This document shows positions 20,533 through 29,282 of a DNA stretch of 64,000 nt, one piece after another. Position 1 is the stretch's first letter. The number at the start of each line of letters is the position of its first letter. The stretch is from Azolla caroliniana. Its lineage: Eukaryota > Polypodiophyta. A program made the translations under genes and the position numbers. The stretch covers positions 6,820,001-6,884,000 of the forward strand of contig JBHGNT010000021.1 in the NCBI GenBank assembly GCA_043228905.1, written 5' to 3'. Under the pieces are notes generated by a model. That model did not search any database, was not told the origin of the DNA, and worked only from the letters and a program-made list of their open reading frames with translations.

Positions 20533-20533
<1 letters not shown>
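19787..20533 (+). repeat. Detached tRNA-Ser(GCU) repeat unit
   Basis: From TCTTTCGTACAAAGTTCATC onward it matches the spacer and leader of the long units at 7.7-8.6 kb, then tRNA copy F, then the trailer and the start of the next spacer. It breaks off near 20533 at a CT microsatellite. It is most simply the continuation of the 7.5-9.2 kb array, separated by inserted elements. Confidence 0.75.
20193..20275 (+). tRNA. tRNA-Ser(GCU)-like, copy F
   Basis: Acceptor GTCACTT, D-arm GGGCCGAGTGGTTAAGG (T8 changed to G), anticodon loop TTGCTAA with GCT at 20226-20228, stem TGTGC/GTACA (one mismatch), and a perfect T-stem GAGAG/CTCTC. Two extra bases sit between the T-stem and the 3' acceptor (AAGGGTGAC), which still pairs using G-T wobbles. 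Probably a pseudogene. Confidence 0.6.

Positions 20534-20537
<4 letters not shown>

Positions 20538-20578
<41 letters not shown>
20538..20578. repeat. CT microsatellite
   Basis: About 20 CT dinucleotides mark the junction between the tRNA-Ser unit and a LINE fragment. Confidence 0.95.
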
Positions 20579-20581
<3 letters not shown>

Positions 20582-20589
20582 GCATCATG

Positions 20590-20942
20590 GTATCAAAATG
20601 TAACGAATTTGAAGACATGTAAAGTAAAGTTTGCAATGAAGGCATGGTAGAGGATGAATGTCACTTGCTCTTCACATGCTCGACATATAGTGCCATTCGT
20701 TCAAGATATGTTGACATACTAATAGGGAGTGATAACCTAAGTGCCATACTTAAGACACCACCTAGAAGGTTGAGCTCATATGTGTATGCTTTACTAACAC
20801 ATAGAGAGTTTGTGCTTCAACATATGAATACCCCTTCTTAGGGAGGAGACATATATCAAGAACACATGTATACTTTGGTCCCATAGGTCAAAATTGGCCT
20901 CTTTATGGACGATAAAAATTCTAATTCTAATTCTAATTCACT
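20590..20942 (+). pseudogene. LINE 3' terminal fragment
   Basis: An open piece (20644-20841) reads VEDECHLLFTCSTYSAIRSR, the His-Cys half of the LINE C-terminal motif seen in copy 1 (EDEYHFTCKCPTYAEIR), and continues to a stop. A short 3' UTR with GGTCAAAATTGGCC resembles the copy 1 tail. It ends in a TTCTAA repeat (about 20918-20940), typical of a LINE 3' tail. The rest of the element is missing. Confidence 0.7.
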
Positions 20943-21240
20943 CTCTCTATCACGACTCTTCCAGCCGTTGCCGTTGCCATCTATTATCGCCGCCGTCTGT
21001 TGCCGCTGTCGTCATCTACCGTCGTTGGTTCTTGGCCGTCACTGTCGGGTGTAGTCGTTGCCGTTGTCGTCGTTGTCGGTTGCCACTATCACCTACGCTT
21101 TTGACGACGACATCGGTTGAGTAAACGAGAGAACATATACATGTGCTTCTGCACTCGAACCTAGAGCGCAAGGCATCGATGCTCGGCTAATTTTTTCTAT
21201 CCTTTTTGTCTTTTCTTTCTTTTATCTTTTGAATTACAAC
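20943..21240 (+). other. Probable 5' UTR of the nested LINE
   Basis: The stretch between the previous LINE tail and the first ORF1 ATG is rich in GCCGT/CCG words. No domain is seen. The left boundary is inferred from the end of the preceding TTCTAA tail. Confidence 0.4.
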
Positions 21241-21583
21241 ATGACTTCTAGACAAAACCATAAGGAAACACACGAAGAAATTATGTAAGGAAGAATTTTT
21301 AGATGTCCTTAACCGTTTAGTTAAAATAGAAAAATGGGTGAAAGAGATTGAAGCTGAACAACAAAAAGATAAGGAAGAAAAAGAAGTGCTTATTGCTGAA
21401 GTAGCGAAACTTAAAGTAGACAATGTGAACCTTCAAAAACAAATTAAGGACCTTGAGACATCTAGGGAAGATGGTGAAATATCTTCCCTAGAGGATATTA
21501 AGGACGAGATCAAAAAGGTTAAGGAAGAGGTTAAAAGTGATATGGAATTAGCAAAAACTGGGTGGGTTGATGTAGTAAAAAGT
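21241..21583 (+). pseudogene. Nested LINE ORF1, N-terminal coiled coil
   Basis: The ATG at 21241 opens MTSRQNHKETHEEIM; a 1-nt frame change near 21286 leads into KEEFLDVLNRLVKIEKW and a long charged heptad-like stretch (KLKVDNVNLQKQIKDLE). This is the coiled-coil multimerisation part of a LINE ORF1 protein. It is cut after codon DVVKS by the GypB LTR at 21584. Its continuation is at 28613 and 33988. Confidence 0.75.
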
Positions 21584-22229
21584 TGTCGAGGTATTCCTCG
21601 CGGATGCGTGGAATGAGGCGGGACCTCGGGGGTCTTGTACCGAAGAGCAAGAGAGAAAGGAGAACGGAAGAGACCCACTACGTGCGAGCGTAGATTCACA
21701 GGGACACGGCCCTTCGACACAAGACGCGAGCGGGAAACCGACACAGAGAGACACGAAGTTATGTATGTATATATTATCAGAGACAAACAACAAGAAACAC
21801 GAGTTCGGTTACAACCGAACAGACCGGCGAACAGATGCCGATGCCTGTTCGTAAACGCTCAGAAAGAAAGGAGTAGATTAGAGGTGCTGCCGGAAGCACT
21901 CGGGCATTCCTCAAAGCAGCGCGAGCCTCCCGAAAACCTGCACAGAAAGAAGCTGCCGAGTATGGAAGAGAGAGAAGCCTTCGGTCGACAACCCGACAAC
22001 ACTTCGTCCCCTCTCTAAAACGCGATCCCATCCCCCTTCTCATCTCCCTCCCTTTATAGGCAAGGAAGGAGCCGTTTCCCCTTTACTTCCTACCCACTAA
22101 ATCTACCTACCTAGGATCTCCTATGTACCTAATTCTCCCTTATGTACAATATAAGGCGTACGGGCATGAAGAGCCGGTTCCTACGCCCCGGTGCACCGAT
22201 TCCGCTTGTGGACGGTTTTCTTCACGACA
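21584..22229 (-). repeat. 3' LTR of GypB
   Basis: Termini TGTCG and CGACA. TATA box (TATAAAGG on the minus strand) at 22058-22051. Length 646 bp, identical to the other LTR. Confidence 0.9.
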
Positions 22230-22245
22230 TCCGCCCCCACCTAAC
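22230..22245 (-). promoter_or_regulatory. GypB polypurine tract
   Basis: The minus strand reads GTTAGGTGGGGGCGGA directly before the 3' LTR, a purine-rich primer for plus-strand synthesis. TRG has a similar GGAGGGGGCGAG. Confidence 0.7.
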
Positions 22246-22302
22246 CGCGCATCCTCCGGCATGCGCCAAATTGAGTTGGGACGGAGAAAACTGGTCCAGC
22301 CT

Positions 22303-25300
22303 TCATTCCCCGCCCGTCGGTTCTTCCTCGGTTTCGGATCGTTCGTCGTCGCGGTCCAGGTTAACCGGATCCAGCTCGTCGTCGTGACGCTTCTTGAACG
22401 CTTTGATCCGCTTCCCAGCTACCGGTATCGCCATTCTCGTACCGTCAAGTTCCGCTAGATGGTACGTCCCGTTGTCGTTGGCGCTTTGTACCACGTAAGG
22501 CCTGAACCACCTTCTTGCGAACTTTCGTGTCGCTCGGTGCTGGTTGTCGAGGCTGTTGTCGTAAACTAGCACCCAATCGCCTTCCTCGATCTTCTTCGGT
22601 CGGAGCCGGTGCGTTCGGTCGAACCGGGCTTTGTTCCTCGTCCTTGCCACCCGAAGCCTTCCCGCAGCCTGCTCCACGTCCTCCGGCCTTCGCTCGAGCT
22701 GTCGTATGCGCGCCGTCAACAGTTCCTCCCGGCTCATCTCGTCTCTCCAGTCCACGGTTGCCCATGAGGAGATCGTACGTTCCATCGGCATGATCGACTT
22801 CTGCCCAAACATGAGCTCTGCCGGCATGAATCCGGTTACCGAACTGTGTGTAGTTCGGTCAGCCCACAACGCGTAAGGCAGCAGCCGCGGCCAGTTCCCG
22901 ACTTGTCCTCCGCATGCACGAACTAACGCCTTGACGATCGGTCCGTGCCCGTGCTCCACCTTCCCATTCGCCTCCGGATTGTACGCAGTGGTAAGCGAGA
23001 GCTTGACTCCTAACCGGTCGAACAGCTCCTCGGCCTCTTCGGCGTCCAACTCCCCGCGATCAGCCATGATCTTCCCGACGCACCCGTACCGGCATATCAC
23101 GTCCTCGATCAGGAACCGACATACGGCCGCGGTCGTTTTGTTCTGAAGGGCTCGGCCCTCCACCTGGTTCGTCAGATCTTCCCGATCCAGGACCAGATAC
23201 CGCATCTGTCCTACTCCCATCGGCATCATCACCAGATCTACCATCCATTTGAAGTGGATGGTCGGAGGGTACGTAGGGTGAAGCTCGTCTCGATGTCGAG
23301 CTACGGAGTGCATCTGGCAGCTCTCGCAAGTTGTCACAAACCAATGCACGTCCTGGTACAGTCCCGGCCACCAGTACTTCCCCTTTATCTTCTCGAACGT
23401 GGCCCACGTTCCACGGTGTCCAGCCCAAGGGTTGTCGTGGTAGGCCGTCAGCAACTCCTCCTGTTCTTCCTTCATCGCCACCACCCGGAGCGGGACGCCA
23501 TTCCTTTTCTTCAGGTGCTTCCATAAGTATCCGTCGCGGAGAAAGAATCGGTATGCTTTCTTCCGGATCCGGCTGGTCTCGTCCCTCGTCCATGACGCAT
23601 CCGGCGTCATGGTCCTTAAGAATCCACCGATCTGTAGCCACTTGCCGTCGTACTTGCTCTCGTCGAAGTCGTTAAGTGCCGGAGTGCTCGTCCCATCAGT
23701 CGTCACGTACGCCGCCTCGAAGAAGTCCACACCGACTTCTTCGTCCTCCGAAACCATGCCGCCCTCGTCATCAAACCTCGCCCTCGAAAGCATGTCGGCC
23801 ATGGCGTTGTCCTTTCCGGAAATGTGTCGTATTTCCGGGTCCAAGGACTTGATGTACGCTATCCACCTGAGCATCGCCAGGTCCGGTGTCGCGCATCCGG
23901 AAACCATGCCGAGAATTGGCAGGCAATCCGTCTCGATAACCACTTCTGTCCCGATCAGGTAGTCTTTGTCGGCCTTTACTGCCGAAACGATACCCCAGAG
24001 TTCGCGTTTAACCTGGGCGTACCCTCGTTGTCGCTCACTGAGGACCTTCGCGCCGAATCGGATCGGGAACCGAATGCCGTCCTTGTCTTCTTGGTTGAGG
24101 ACCCATCCGATCCTGGTCGGGCTCGTATCCACCGTTATGTATACCGGGGTACCCTTCTCGTAGACAGCCTTCCGGAGCGCCGGTGCTGCCGCAAGAGCTT
24201 CCTTCAGCTTCCGGACCGACTCCGTGTGCTCGTCTCGCCACTCGAATTTTCGTCCCTTCTTCAGCAACCCGTATAGCGGCTCCGCAACGTGGGCGTAATG
24301 CGGGATCCATATGTGGTAGAACGCGCATGCCCCCAGGAACCTCCGAACTTCCGTAACCGAGCTACAGTCGGTCCTCATCGTGGAGATGGCTTCTACCTTT
24401 GCTGGAGACGGCTTCCGGCCATATGGTCCACATAGGTGTCCGACCACCAGGATTTCTGATTGCCCGAAGGCCGATTTCTCCCCGGAGAAGGTGAGCCTCG
24501 CATCCTCTAGCCTTTGTAGCACCTTCTCGCAGTCGTCGTTGTGTGCTGCCACGAATCGCCGGCATCCGTCCGGCCCGAGTGTCTCGTCCTTCTCTTCCAC
24601 CAGGCACCCCTTGATCGGGATGTCGTCTAGAAACGACATGGTGACGTCCGGGATGCAATCCCTCAGTACCTTGTTCATTGCATTCACCATGTGGGCCACC
24701 GAGTTAGTCCCTCCTTGCGGCAGGGTACACATTCGCACTAGGCCGAGGGGAGTTCGCATCGTCGTAATGTCTCTGCTCTCCATGGCTAGCTGGAACTGGT
24801 CGTACCCTGAGTACAGATCACCGACCGAGTAAATCGACCTTCCTGCGAAGGCCTCCGCGAACTCGTCTATGGTCGGTCTGATTCCTGCATTCCGAATGGT
24901 CACTCTGTTGACCGGCTGCATGTCTTGAATGAAGCACAATGTTCCCTTTTTCTTCGGTACGGTAAACCATCGGTTCGAGTATGGGGCACTCGACGGTTCG
25001 AGAATGCCCATATCGACTTTCTGCCTCAGTAGCTCCATCAACTTCGGGATGTGAGCTCTTGGTACCGGAATCGGCTTGAGATTCCACGGTACATGCAGTA
25101 CCGTGAATATCACCATCGGCTCCACGATTGTTGGGTCTACGCACCCGATCTCTTCCGGTGAGAATGCGAAGGCTTTCCCGTGCCTTCCGAGCATTCTCCG
25201 AAACCGGTCTTCCTCCGCCGGCAGTAGGAACCCGCCCCCACCGATTTTGAGCTCCCGGAGCGTCCCGTCGGTGAAGGTGTGTCCTATGCAGACTGGATCT

Positions 25301-25701
25301 CGCAAACTGGGGTCCGACGCAACCCCTCTGATTCGGGACTCGCTACCCTCCGGTAAGGGTGCCGCGACGGGCCTTACCTTCCGGTCCACAGTCTTGTACT
25401 TCGTGCTAACTCGGGCCGTCCGGTCCGACCCGAGCCCCTGACTGAAGCTCGCGATGACTTCGTACATCTCTTCGGAACATACCGGTATCGTCCGGTCTTC
25501 GTTAAGGTCTTCTCCGGCTACCTTCCTCAGCATACCCAAGGTGTCGTCGAAGGAGACCGCCTCCACGGCTCCGCTGATTTCCTCGTCCGGGCCGAGGACT
25601 CGGCACGCTCGAAGTCGCTCTTCCGCCCTTGCCTTCTCTCGGCCAACAATGCCGACTATCATACACCCTCCGTTGTTGGAGAAGCAAATTTTTCTACCCA
25701 T
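22303..25701 (-). CDS. GypB Pol polyprotein (RT, RNase H, integrase)
   Basis: An uninterrupted 1132-residue frame from ATG at 25701. RT includes YSNRWFTVPKKKGTLCFIQD, SVGDLYSGYDQFQLAM and MSFLDDIPIKG with FLDD at residues 357-360. RNase H has YITVDTSPTRIGWVL and ETDCLPILG. The integrase zinc finger (H-H-C-C) shows HRGTWATFEKIKGKYWWPG and CESCQMH, then catalytic D822 (WMVDLVMMP), D881 (IMADRGEL) and E916 (NGKVEHGHGP). The C-terminus has GDWVLVYDNSLD and no chromodomain. All catalytic residues appear present, so it could be functional. Confidence 0.9.
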   Translation of the reverse strand: MGRKICFSNNGGCMIVGIVGREKARAEERLRACRVLGPDEEISGAVEAVSFDDTLGMLRKVAGEDLNEDRTIPVCSEEMYEVIASFSQGLGSDRTARVSTKYKTVDRKVRPVAAPLPEGSESRIRGVASDPSLRDPVCIGHTFTDGTLRELKIGGGGFLLPAEEDRFRRMLGRHGKAFAFSPEEIGCVDPTIVEPMVIFTVLHVPWNLKPIPVPRAHIPKLMELLRQKVDMGILEPSSAPYSNRWFTVPKKKGTLCFIQDMQPVNRVTIRNAGIRPTIDEFAEAFAGRSIYSVGDLYSGYDQFQLAMESRDITTMRTPLGLVRMCTLPQGGTNSVAHMVNAMNKVLRDCIPDVTMSFLDDIPIKGCLVEEKDETLGPDGCRRFVAAHNDDCEKVLQRLEDARLTFSGEKSAFGQSEILVVGHLCGPYGRKPSPAKVEAISTMRTDCSSVTEVRRFLGACAFYHIWIPHYAHVAEPLYGLLKKGRKFEWRDEHTESVRKLKEALAAAPALRKAVYEKGTPVYITVDTSPTRIGWVLNQEDKDGIRFPIRFGAKVLSERQRGYAQVKRELWGIVSAVKADKDYLIGTEVVIETDCLPILGMVSGCATPDLAMLRWIAYIKSLDPEIRHISGKDNAMADMLSRARFDDEGGMVSEDEEVGVDFFEAAYVTTDGTSTPALNDFDESKYDGKWLQIGGFLRTMTPDASWTRDETSRIRKKAYRFFLRDGYLWKHLKKRNGVPLRVVAMKEEQEELLTAYHDNPWAGHRGTWATFEKIKGKYWWPGLYQDVHWFVTTCESCQMHSVARHRDELHPTYPPTIHFKWMVDLVMMPMGVGQMRYLVLDREDLTNQVEGRALQNKTTAAVCRFLIEDVICRYGCVGKIMADRGELDAEEAEELFDRLGVKLSLTTAYNPEANGKVEHGHGPIVKALVRACGGQVGNWPRLLPYALWADRTTHSSVTGFMPAELMFGQKSIMPMERTISSWATVDWRDEMSREELLTARIRQLERRPEDVEQAAGRLRVARTRNKARFDRTHRLRPKKIEEGDWVLVYDNSLDNQHRATRKFARRWFRPYVVQSANDNGTYHLAELDGTRMAIPVAGKRIKAFKKRHDDELDPVNLDRDDERSETEEEPTGGE

Positions 25702-25796
25702 CGTACAAGGATTCTTCGGTTTCGGTTCTATTGTACAGTTGTGGGGTCTTTCCCGAGTGTCCGGACTGTCTCGGCCCCACGCCTTGGCAGCCCTCT

Positions 25797-27923
25797 CTAA
25801 AAATCCTCTCGGTTCTCGCCACCGAGGGATTCGCGGTTCCGCTCGTGGTTTGGTCGCACCGTCAGAAATTGGACCGAATGGCGCCCGTCCTGGCTTTTGA
25901 CCCTCGCGTAGGCCGAACCGTTGTCTAGCACCTTCGTCTCCATCCGCGCCGCCGTGATGTATGGTTCCCCTAATATGACCGGGTGCGAGGACGTCTCCTG
26001 TACGAAGAAGTGCTGGTCAATCTCGACGTCGCCGATCTTGACTCGCACGTTCGGGCAGGCCCCATGCAGTTCCTCGGTGGCGCGCGTCGCCACCCGTATC
26101 TTCCACCCGTGCTTGGTGTTGATCGGCCACTTTCCCTTCTTATAGAAGTCCATGGACATCAGGTTTATTTCCGAACCGTGGTCCACCAATGCCACCACCG
26201 GTTCCTGAACATCTCCGATCTTTACCGGGGTCTCCGTGGTCGCTCGGGCCCAGTGTGGCCTCGAATAGTGGCTCTCCGCCCACTCATCTGCCAACGCCGA
26301 GTCGTCGATGTGCGTCGTCCGCACCTCCACCGGTCTCTCCGGTTCCGTCTCCGTCGACAGCCTCTTCCGCTTCACGAAGTCCACAATGGAGTCGTGGAAC
26401 TCCTTCTTAGCGATCCCTAGCACCTCCCGCAATGACAGCTCCACTTTGCTGTCGAGGATCCGCTCTTCTAGGACCTTTCGTAGGTCCGTGGTCCTTTCTA
26501 TTTCCGTCCCCAGTCGGTATCTGCCCTTCCTGGGGTTATCTTGCGCGATGGACCCACCGGCATCGTTCCGTCGTTGCCCGAATCGGGTCTCGTATCGTTG
26601 TGAGGGCCCGGCCGCTCCGGCTTTCCCCACTCGTTTGTCTTCCACCAGAGCCTCGTAGTTCCGCCAGGCGGCTTCTACGAAGCCCGTCTTCTCCTTGACC
26701 GGGTCGCTCCACCCGGTTATTTCCCGGACCCGTTTCTCAGCGCGGTCCGCTTCATCTTCCCTCAGCCGTGCGCCGGCGAGGCCTTCCAGCATTGCCGACC
26801 AGAATCCGTCTTTGCTCTCCTTTCGGGCCTCGCTGCCCCCGACCCGAATGCCGGCCAACGCCGAGTAGTGGACAGCCTCCACGTGTCGGGCCACTGCCGC
26901 TTCCATCAGTCTCTTCATACCTCCTCGCCCGTCGTTTCGGTTTAGGGCCCTTCTGGTATCGCCGGCATGCACCCGGCCTTCCCACAAGTACACCACCTGG
27001 TTCCTCAACGCCTCTGCGAAATCGCCGCAGTCCTTCCGAATGTGGCCGACCTCGTCGCACCACATGCACCTGTTCCCTGCTGCCGGCCGTCGGTCACGAG
27101 CCGGTTCGCCGCCTTCCCTTCGAGTCTGGGCGATCTGGAGATCCTTTATCACCCGCGTCAACTCCTCCAGTGCTGCTCCTCCGGACGAGCCACTGACCAT
27201 GCCGGTCGAAGACGGACTGGTTTCGAGCCATTCCCGGGTCTCTTCCCTTCGCCCTTGTGGTGCCGTTTCAAGCCTCCTTGCTGTGACAGAGCCCGCTCCG
27301 GCCGCCCCGTTGTCAGCCCATTCTCGCCGCTTGTCGAAACGGCTACAGACTCTCTTAACCGCAGTCCAGTCGGTCGTCAACCCGTCTTCGGTTTCTAGCA
27401 AGGAGCCGACTTGATCCCGGTCCCGCTCGTCCACCGACTTGACGAACAGTAGGACCCGACTCGTATCCAGAACGGTTCGGTCAAGCGCCGAAAGGCGCAC
27501 AAAGCGTTCCTCAAACTCCCGGAGGAGTGCCGACGCGTTTCTTCCCTTGCTGGGGGACTCCACCCATTCCATGAAGTCCCATTTCGAAAGCCGGAGCGCG
27601 TCGTCCAGCCCGTATTTCTCCAGGAGTCGGCCTTCGAACTCCTCCCAGGTACGGCTCTCGGCCCGTACCTCGAGCACTTCCGCATGGATGCTCGGCATCG
27701 CCACTCGAGGGAACCCGGCAAGACGCCTCTCTTCCGGAATGCCCCGCATCAGCATTTCTGCCCCGTAGGACGCCAAATACTTCGTGGCATCCTTTCCACT
27801 GAACCAGCCGATCGTACCGACAACCGCCTCAATGGCTCTGTCGAGGGTGCCGGTGCCCTTGCGTGTGCTCAATATCCGATCCACGGCCGAAGCCATGGCC
27901 TCTGCAAGATCCGACCCCCTCAT
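25797..27923 (-). CDS. GypB Gag-protease polyprotein
   Basis: From the first ATG after the primer site (27923) the frame gives about 708 residues. The capsid region contains GWFSGKDATKYLASYGAEM and a WEEFEGRLLEKYGL segment. A CCHC knuckle CMWCDEVGHIRKDC lies near residues 286-299. A retropepsin-like domain has ALVDHGSEINLMSMDFY, with DHG at about residue 581 where most relatives have DSG or DTG, and HPVILGEPYITAA downstream. Gag packs RNA and the protease cuts the polyprotein. The frame ends 95 nt before the pol ATG in another frame, so Pol needs reinitiation, frameshifting or another mRNA. Confidence 0.85.
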   Translation of the reverse strand: MRGSDLAEAMASAVDRILSTRKGTGTLDRAIEAVVGTIGWFSGKDATKYLASYGAEMLMRGIPEERRLAGFPRVAMPSIHAEVLEVRAESRTWEEFEGRLLEKYGLDDALRLSKWDFMEWVESPSKGRNASALLREFEERFVRLSALDRTVLDTSRVLLFVKSVDERDRDQVGSLLETEDGLTTDWTAVKRVCSRFDKRREWADNGAAGAGSVTARRLETAPQGRREETREWLETSPSSTGMVSGSSGGAALEELTRVIKDLQIAQTRREGGEPARDRRPAAGNRCMWCDEVGHIRKDCGDFAEALRNQVVYLWEGRVHAGDTRRALNRNDGRGGMKRLMEAAVARHVEAVHYSALAGIRVGGSEARKESKDGFWSAMLEGLAGARLREDEADRAEKRVREITGWSDPVKEKTGFVEAAWRNYEALVEDKRVGKAGAAGPSQRYETRFGQRRNDAGGSIAQDNPRKGRYRLGTEIERTTDLRKVLEERILDSKVELSLREVLGIAKKEFHDSIVDFVKRKRLSTETEPERPVEVRTTHIDDSALADEWAESHYSRPHWARATTETPVKIGDVQEPVVALVDHGSEINLMSMDFYKKGKWPINTKHGWKIRVATRATEELHGACPNVRVKIGDVEIDQHFFVQETSSHPVILGEPYITAARMETKVLDNGSAYARVKSQDGRHSVQFLTVRPNHERNRESLGGENREDF

Positions 27924-27946
27924 CTTCTGCTCTTCTGCCGCCTCTT

Positions 27947-27963
27947 TCACGTCGGGTTCACCA
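27947..27963 (-). promoter_or_regulatory. GypB primer binding site
   Basis: Three bases inside the 5' LTR the minus strand reads TGGTGAACCCGACGTGA, starting with the expected TGG. The same 17 bases with one change occur at the matching place in TRG (51403-51387). I cannot assign the priming tRNA from memory. Confidence 0.65.
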
Positions 27964-27966
27964 AGA

Positions 27967-28612
27967 TGTCGAGGTATTCCTCGCGGATGCGTGGAATGAG
28001 GCGGGACCTCGGGGGTCTTGTACCGAAGAGCAAGAGAGAAAGGAGAACGGAAGAGACCCACTACGTGCGAGCATAGATTCACAGGGACACGGCCCTTCGA
28101 CACAAGACGCGAGCGGGAAACCGACACAGAGAGACACGAAGTTATGTATGTATATATTATCAGAGACAAACAACAAGAAACACGAGTTCGGTTACAACCG
28201 AACAGGCCGGCGAACAGATGCCGATGCCTGTTCGTAAACGCTCAGAAAGAAAGGAGTAGATTAGAGGTGCTGCCGGAAGCACTCGGGCATTCCTCAAAGC
28301 AGCGCGAGCCTCCCGAAAACCTGCACAGAAAGAAGCTACCAAGTATGGAAGAGAGAGAAGCCTTCGGTCGACAACCCGACAGCACTTTGTCCCCTCTCTA
28401 AAACGTGATCCCATCCCCCTTCTCGTTTCCCTCCCTTTATAGGCAAGGAAGGAGCCGTTTCCCCTTTACTTCCTACCCACTAAATCTACCTACTTAGGAT
28501 CTCCTATGTACCTAATTCTCCCTTATATACAATATAAGGCGTACGGGCATGAAGAGCCGGTTCCTACGCCCCGGTGCACCGATTCCGCTTGTGGACGGTT
28601 TTCTTCACGACA
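27967..28612 (-). repeat. 5' LTR of GypB
   Basis: Termini TGTCG and CGACA, 646 bp. TATA box at 28441-28434. The gag reading frame is open through the primer site and far into this LTR (to about 28169), though without an ATG there. Confidence 0.9.
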
Positions 28613-28633
28613 ACGTAATATTAAGAAAGAACT

Positions 28634-29252
28634 TGTCGGGATTACGGTCCCTTCGGATGGGATGGTCGGACGTCGGAGATGAATGCCGACAAGCCCGGTT
28701 TCGGTTTCGGAACCGGATGATGAAGACCCCGACTTCGGAGCCGGATGACGAATGTACCCGGAGAGCGATCCGAATGCAGGGACATATCCGTGAATATGTT
28801 TGCTAAGGGCCCCTGAGGCTATAGTTGTAAATAGCCCCAAAGTCATATATGTATAAATATGACTTAGGGCAAACTGTTTTAGTGCTGCTGATCATTTTTC
28901 TGTTTTTCCACTCAAGAGGAGTGAAGAGGGAACAGCCGTGAGAGAGAGAGAGAGAGAGAGAGATAGAGCGCGAGAGAGGAAGAGGACGACGCCTCTGTGT
29001 ATTTTCCGCCGCCTGTGGCGAGGACAGCGAGCTCAAGGTCGTCGCCTTGCAGCTCGCCATTGTATACTTCTCTTTGTATAGTGTTGGTTTGGAGTCTTGT
29101 ACTCCCGTGGTTTTTCCCATCTAGGGTTTTCCACGTTAATCCCTGTGTATTTGTGTGTTTCTCTCTTTGGTTCCTATTTTCTGCTGCATTGATTCGCGAT
29201 TACTCGGTTGTGGCCGAGCGGTGAAGGTGAATCGAAGCGTCGATTCCCAACA
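28634..29252 (+). repeat. 5' LTR of Cop1
   Basis: Starts TGTCGGGATTACGG and ends CGATTCCCAACA. TATA box 28852-28860 inside an inverted repeat. A GA microsatellite near 28940-28965 lies downstream of the TATA box. 619 bp. Confidence 0.95.
28782..28865 (+). promoter_or_regulatory. Three-dyad promoter module of Cop1 LTR
   Basis: Three inverted repeats in a row: ACATAT-N6-ATATGT (28782-28799), GGCTAT-N8-ATAGCC (28817-28836), and AAGTCATAT-N8-ATATGACTT (28840-28865). The last spans the TATA box TATAAATAT (28852-28860). TTAGGGCAAAC follows. The same order occurs in the 3' LTR and in Cop2 and Cop4. Confidence 0.7.
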
Positions 29253-29255
29253 ATC

Positions 29256-29267
29256 TGGTATCAGAGC
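29256..29267 (+). promoter_or_regulatory. Cop1 primer binding site (initiator tRNA-Met)
   Basis: TGGTATCAGAGC, three bases after the 5' LTR, is the standard plant copia site complementary to the 3' end of initiator tRNA-Met. Confidence 0.9.
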
Positions 29268-29282
29268 AAACTGCTGCAGAAA

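Larger units (their letters stand above)
21584..28612 (-). mobile_element. Ty3/gypsy element GypB, structurally complete
   Basis: Two 646-bp LTRs flank a primer site, a gag-protease frame, a pol frame and a polypurine tract. I count about 11 differences between the LTRs, all transitions. It sits in LINE ORF1 with an imperfect 4-bp duplication (AAGT before, ACGT after); removing one copy restores the LINE frame. GC content is visibly higher than in the old surroundings. No chromodomain is visible. It may be recently active. Confidence 0.9.

Noticed and set aside
22515-25928. Many plus-strand open frames of 60-150 codons opposite GypB pol and gag
   Set aside because: They are shadows of the GC-rich minus-strand coding frames and have no recognisable domains.
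27924-28169. Extension of the GypB gag frame into the LTR
   Set aside because: Open but with no ATG; the first ATG after the primer site is at 27923. The same LTR sequence is also open at the other end of the element, so openness is not evidence of coding.
29208-29282. Upstream extension of the Cop1 frame into the 5' LTR (start TTG)
   Set aside because: It has no ATG and runs through the LTR end and primer site; the ATG at 29283 just after the primer site is the natural start.
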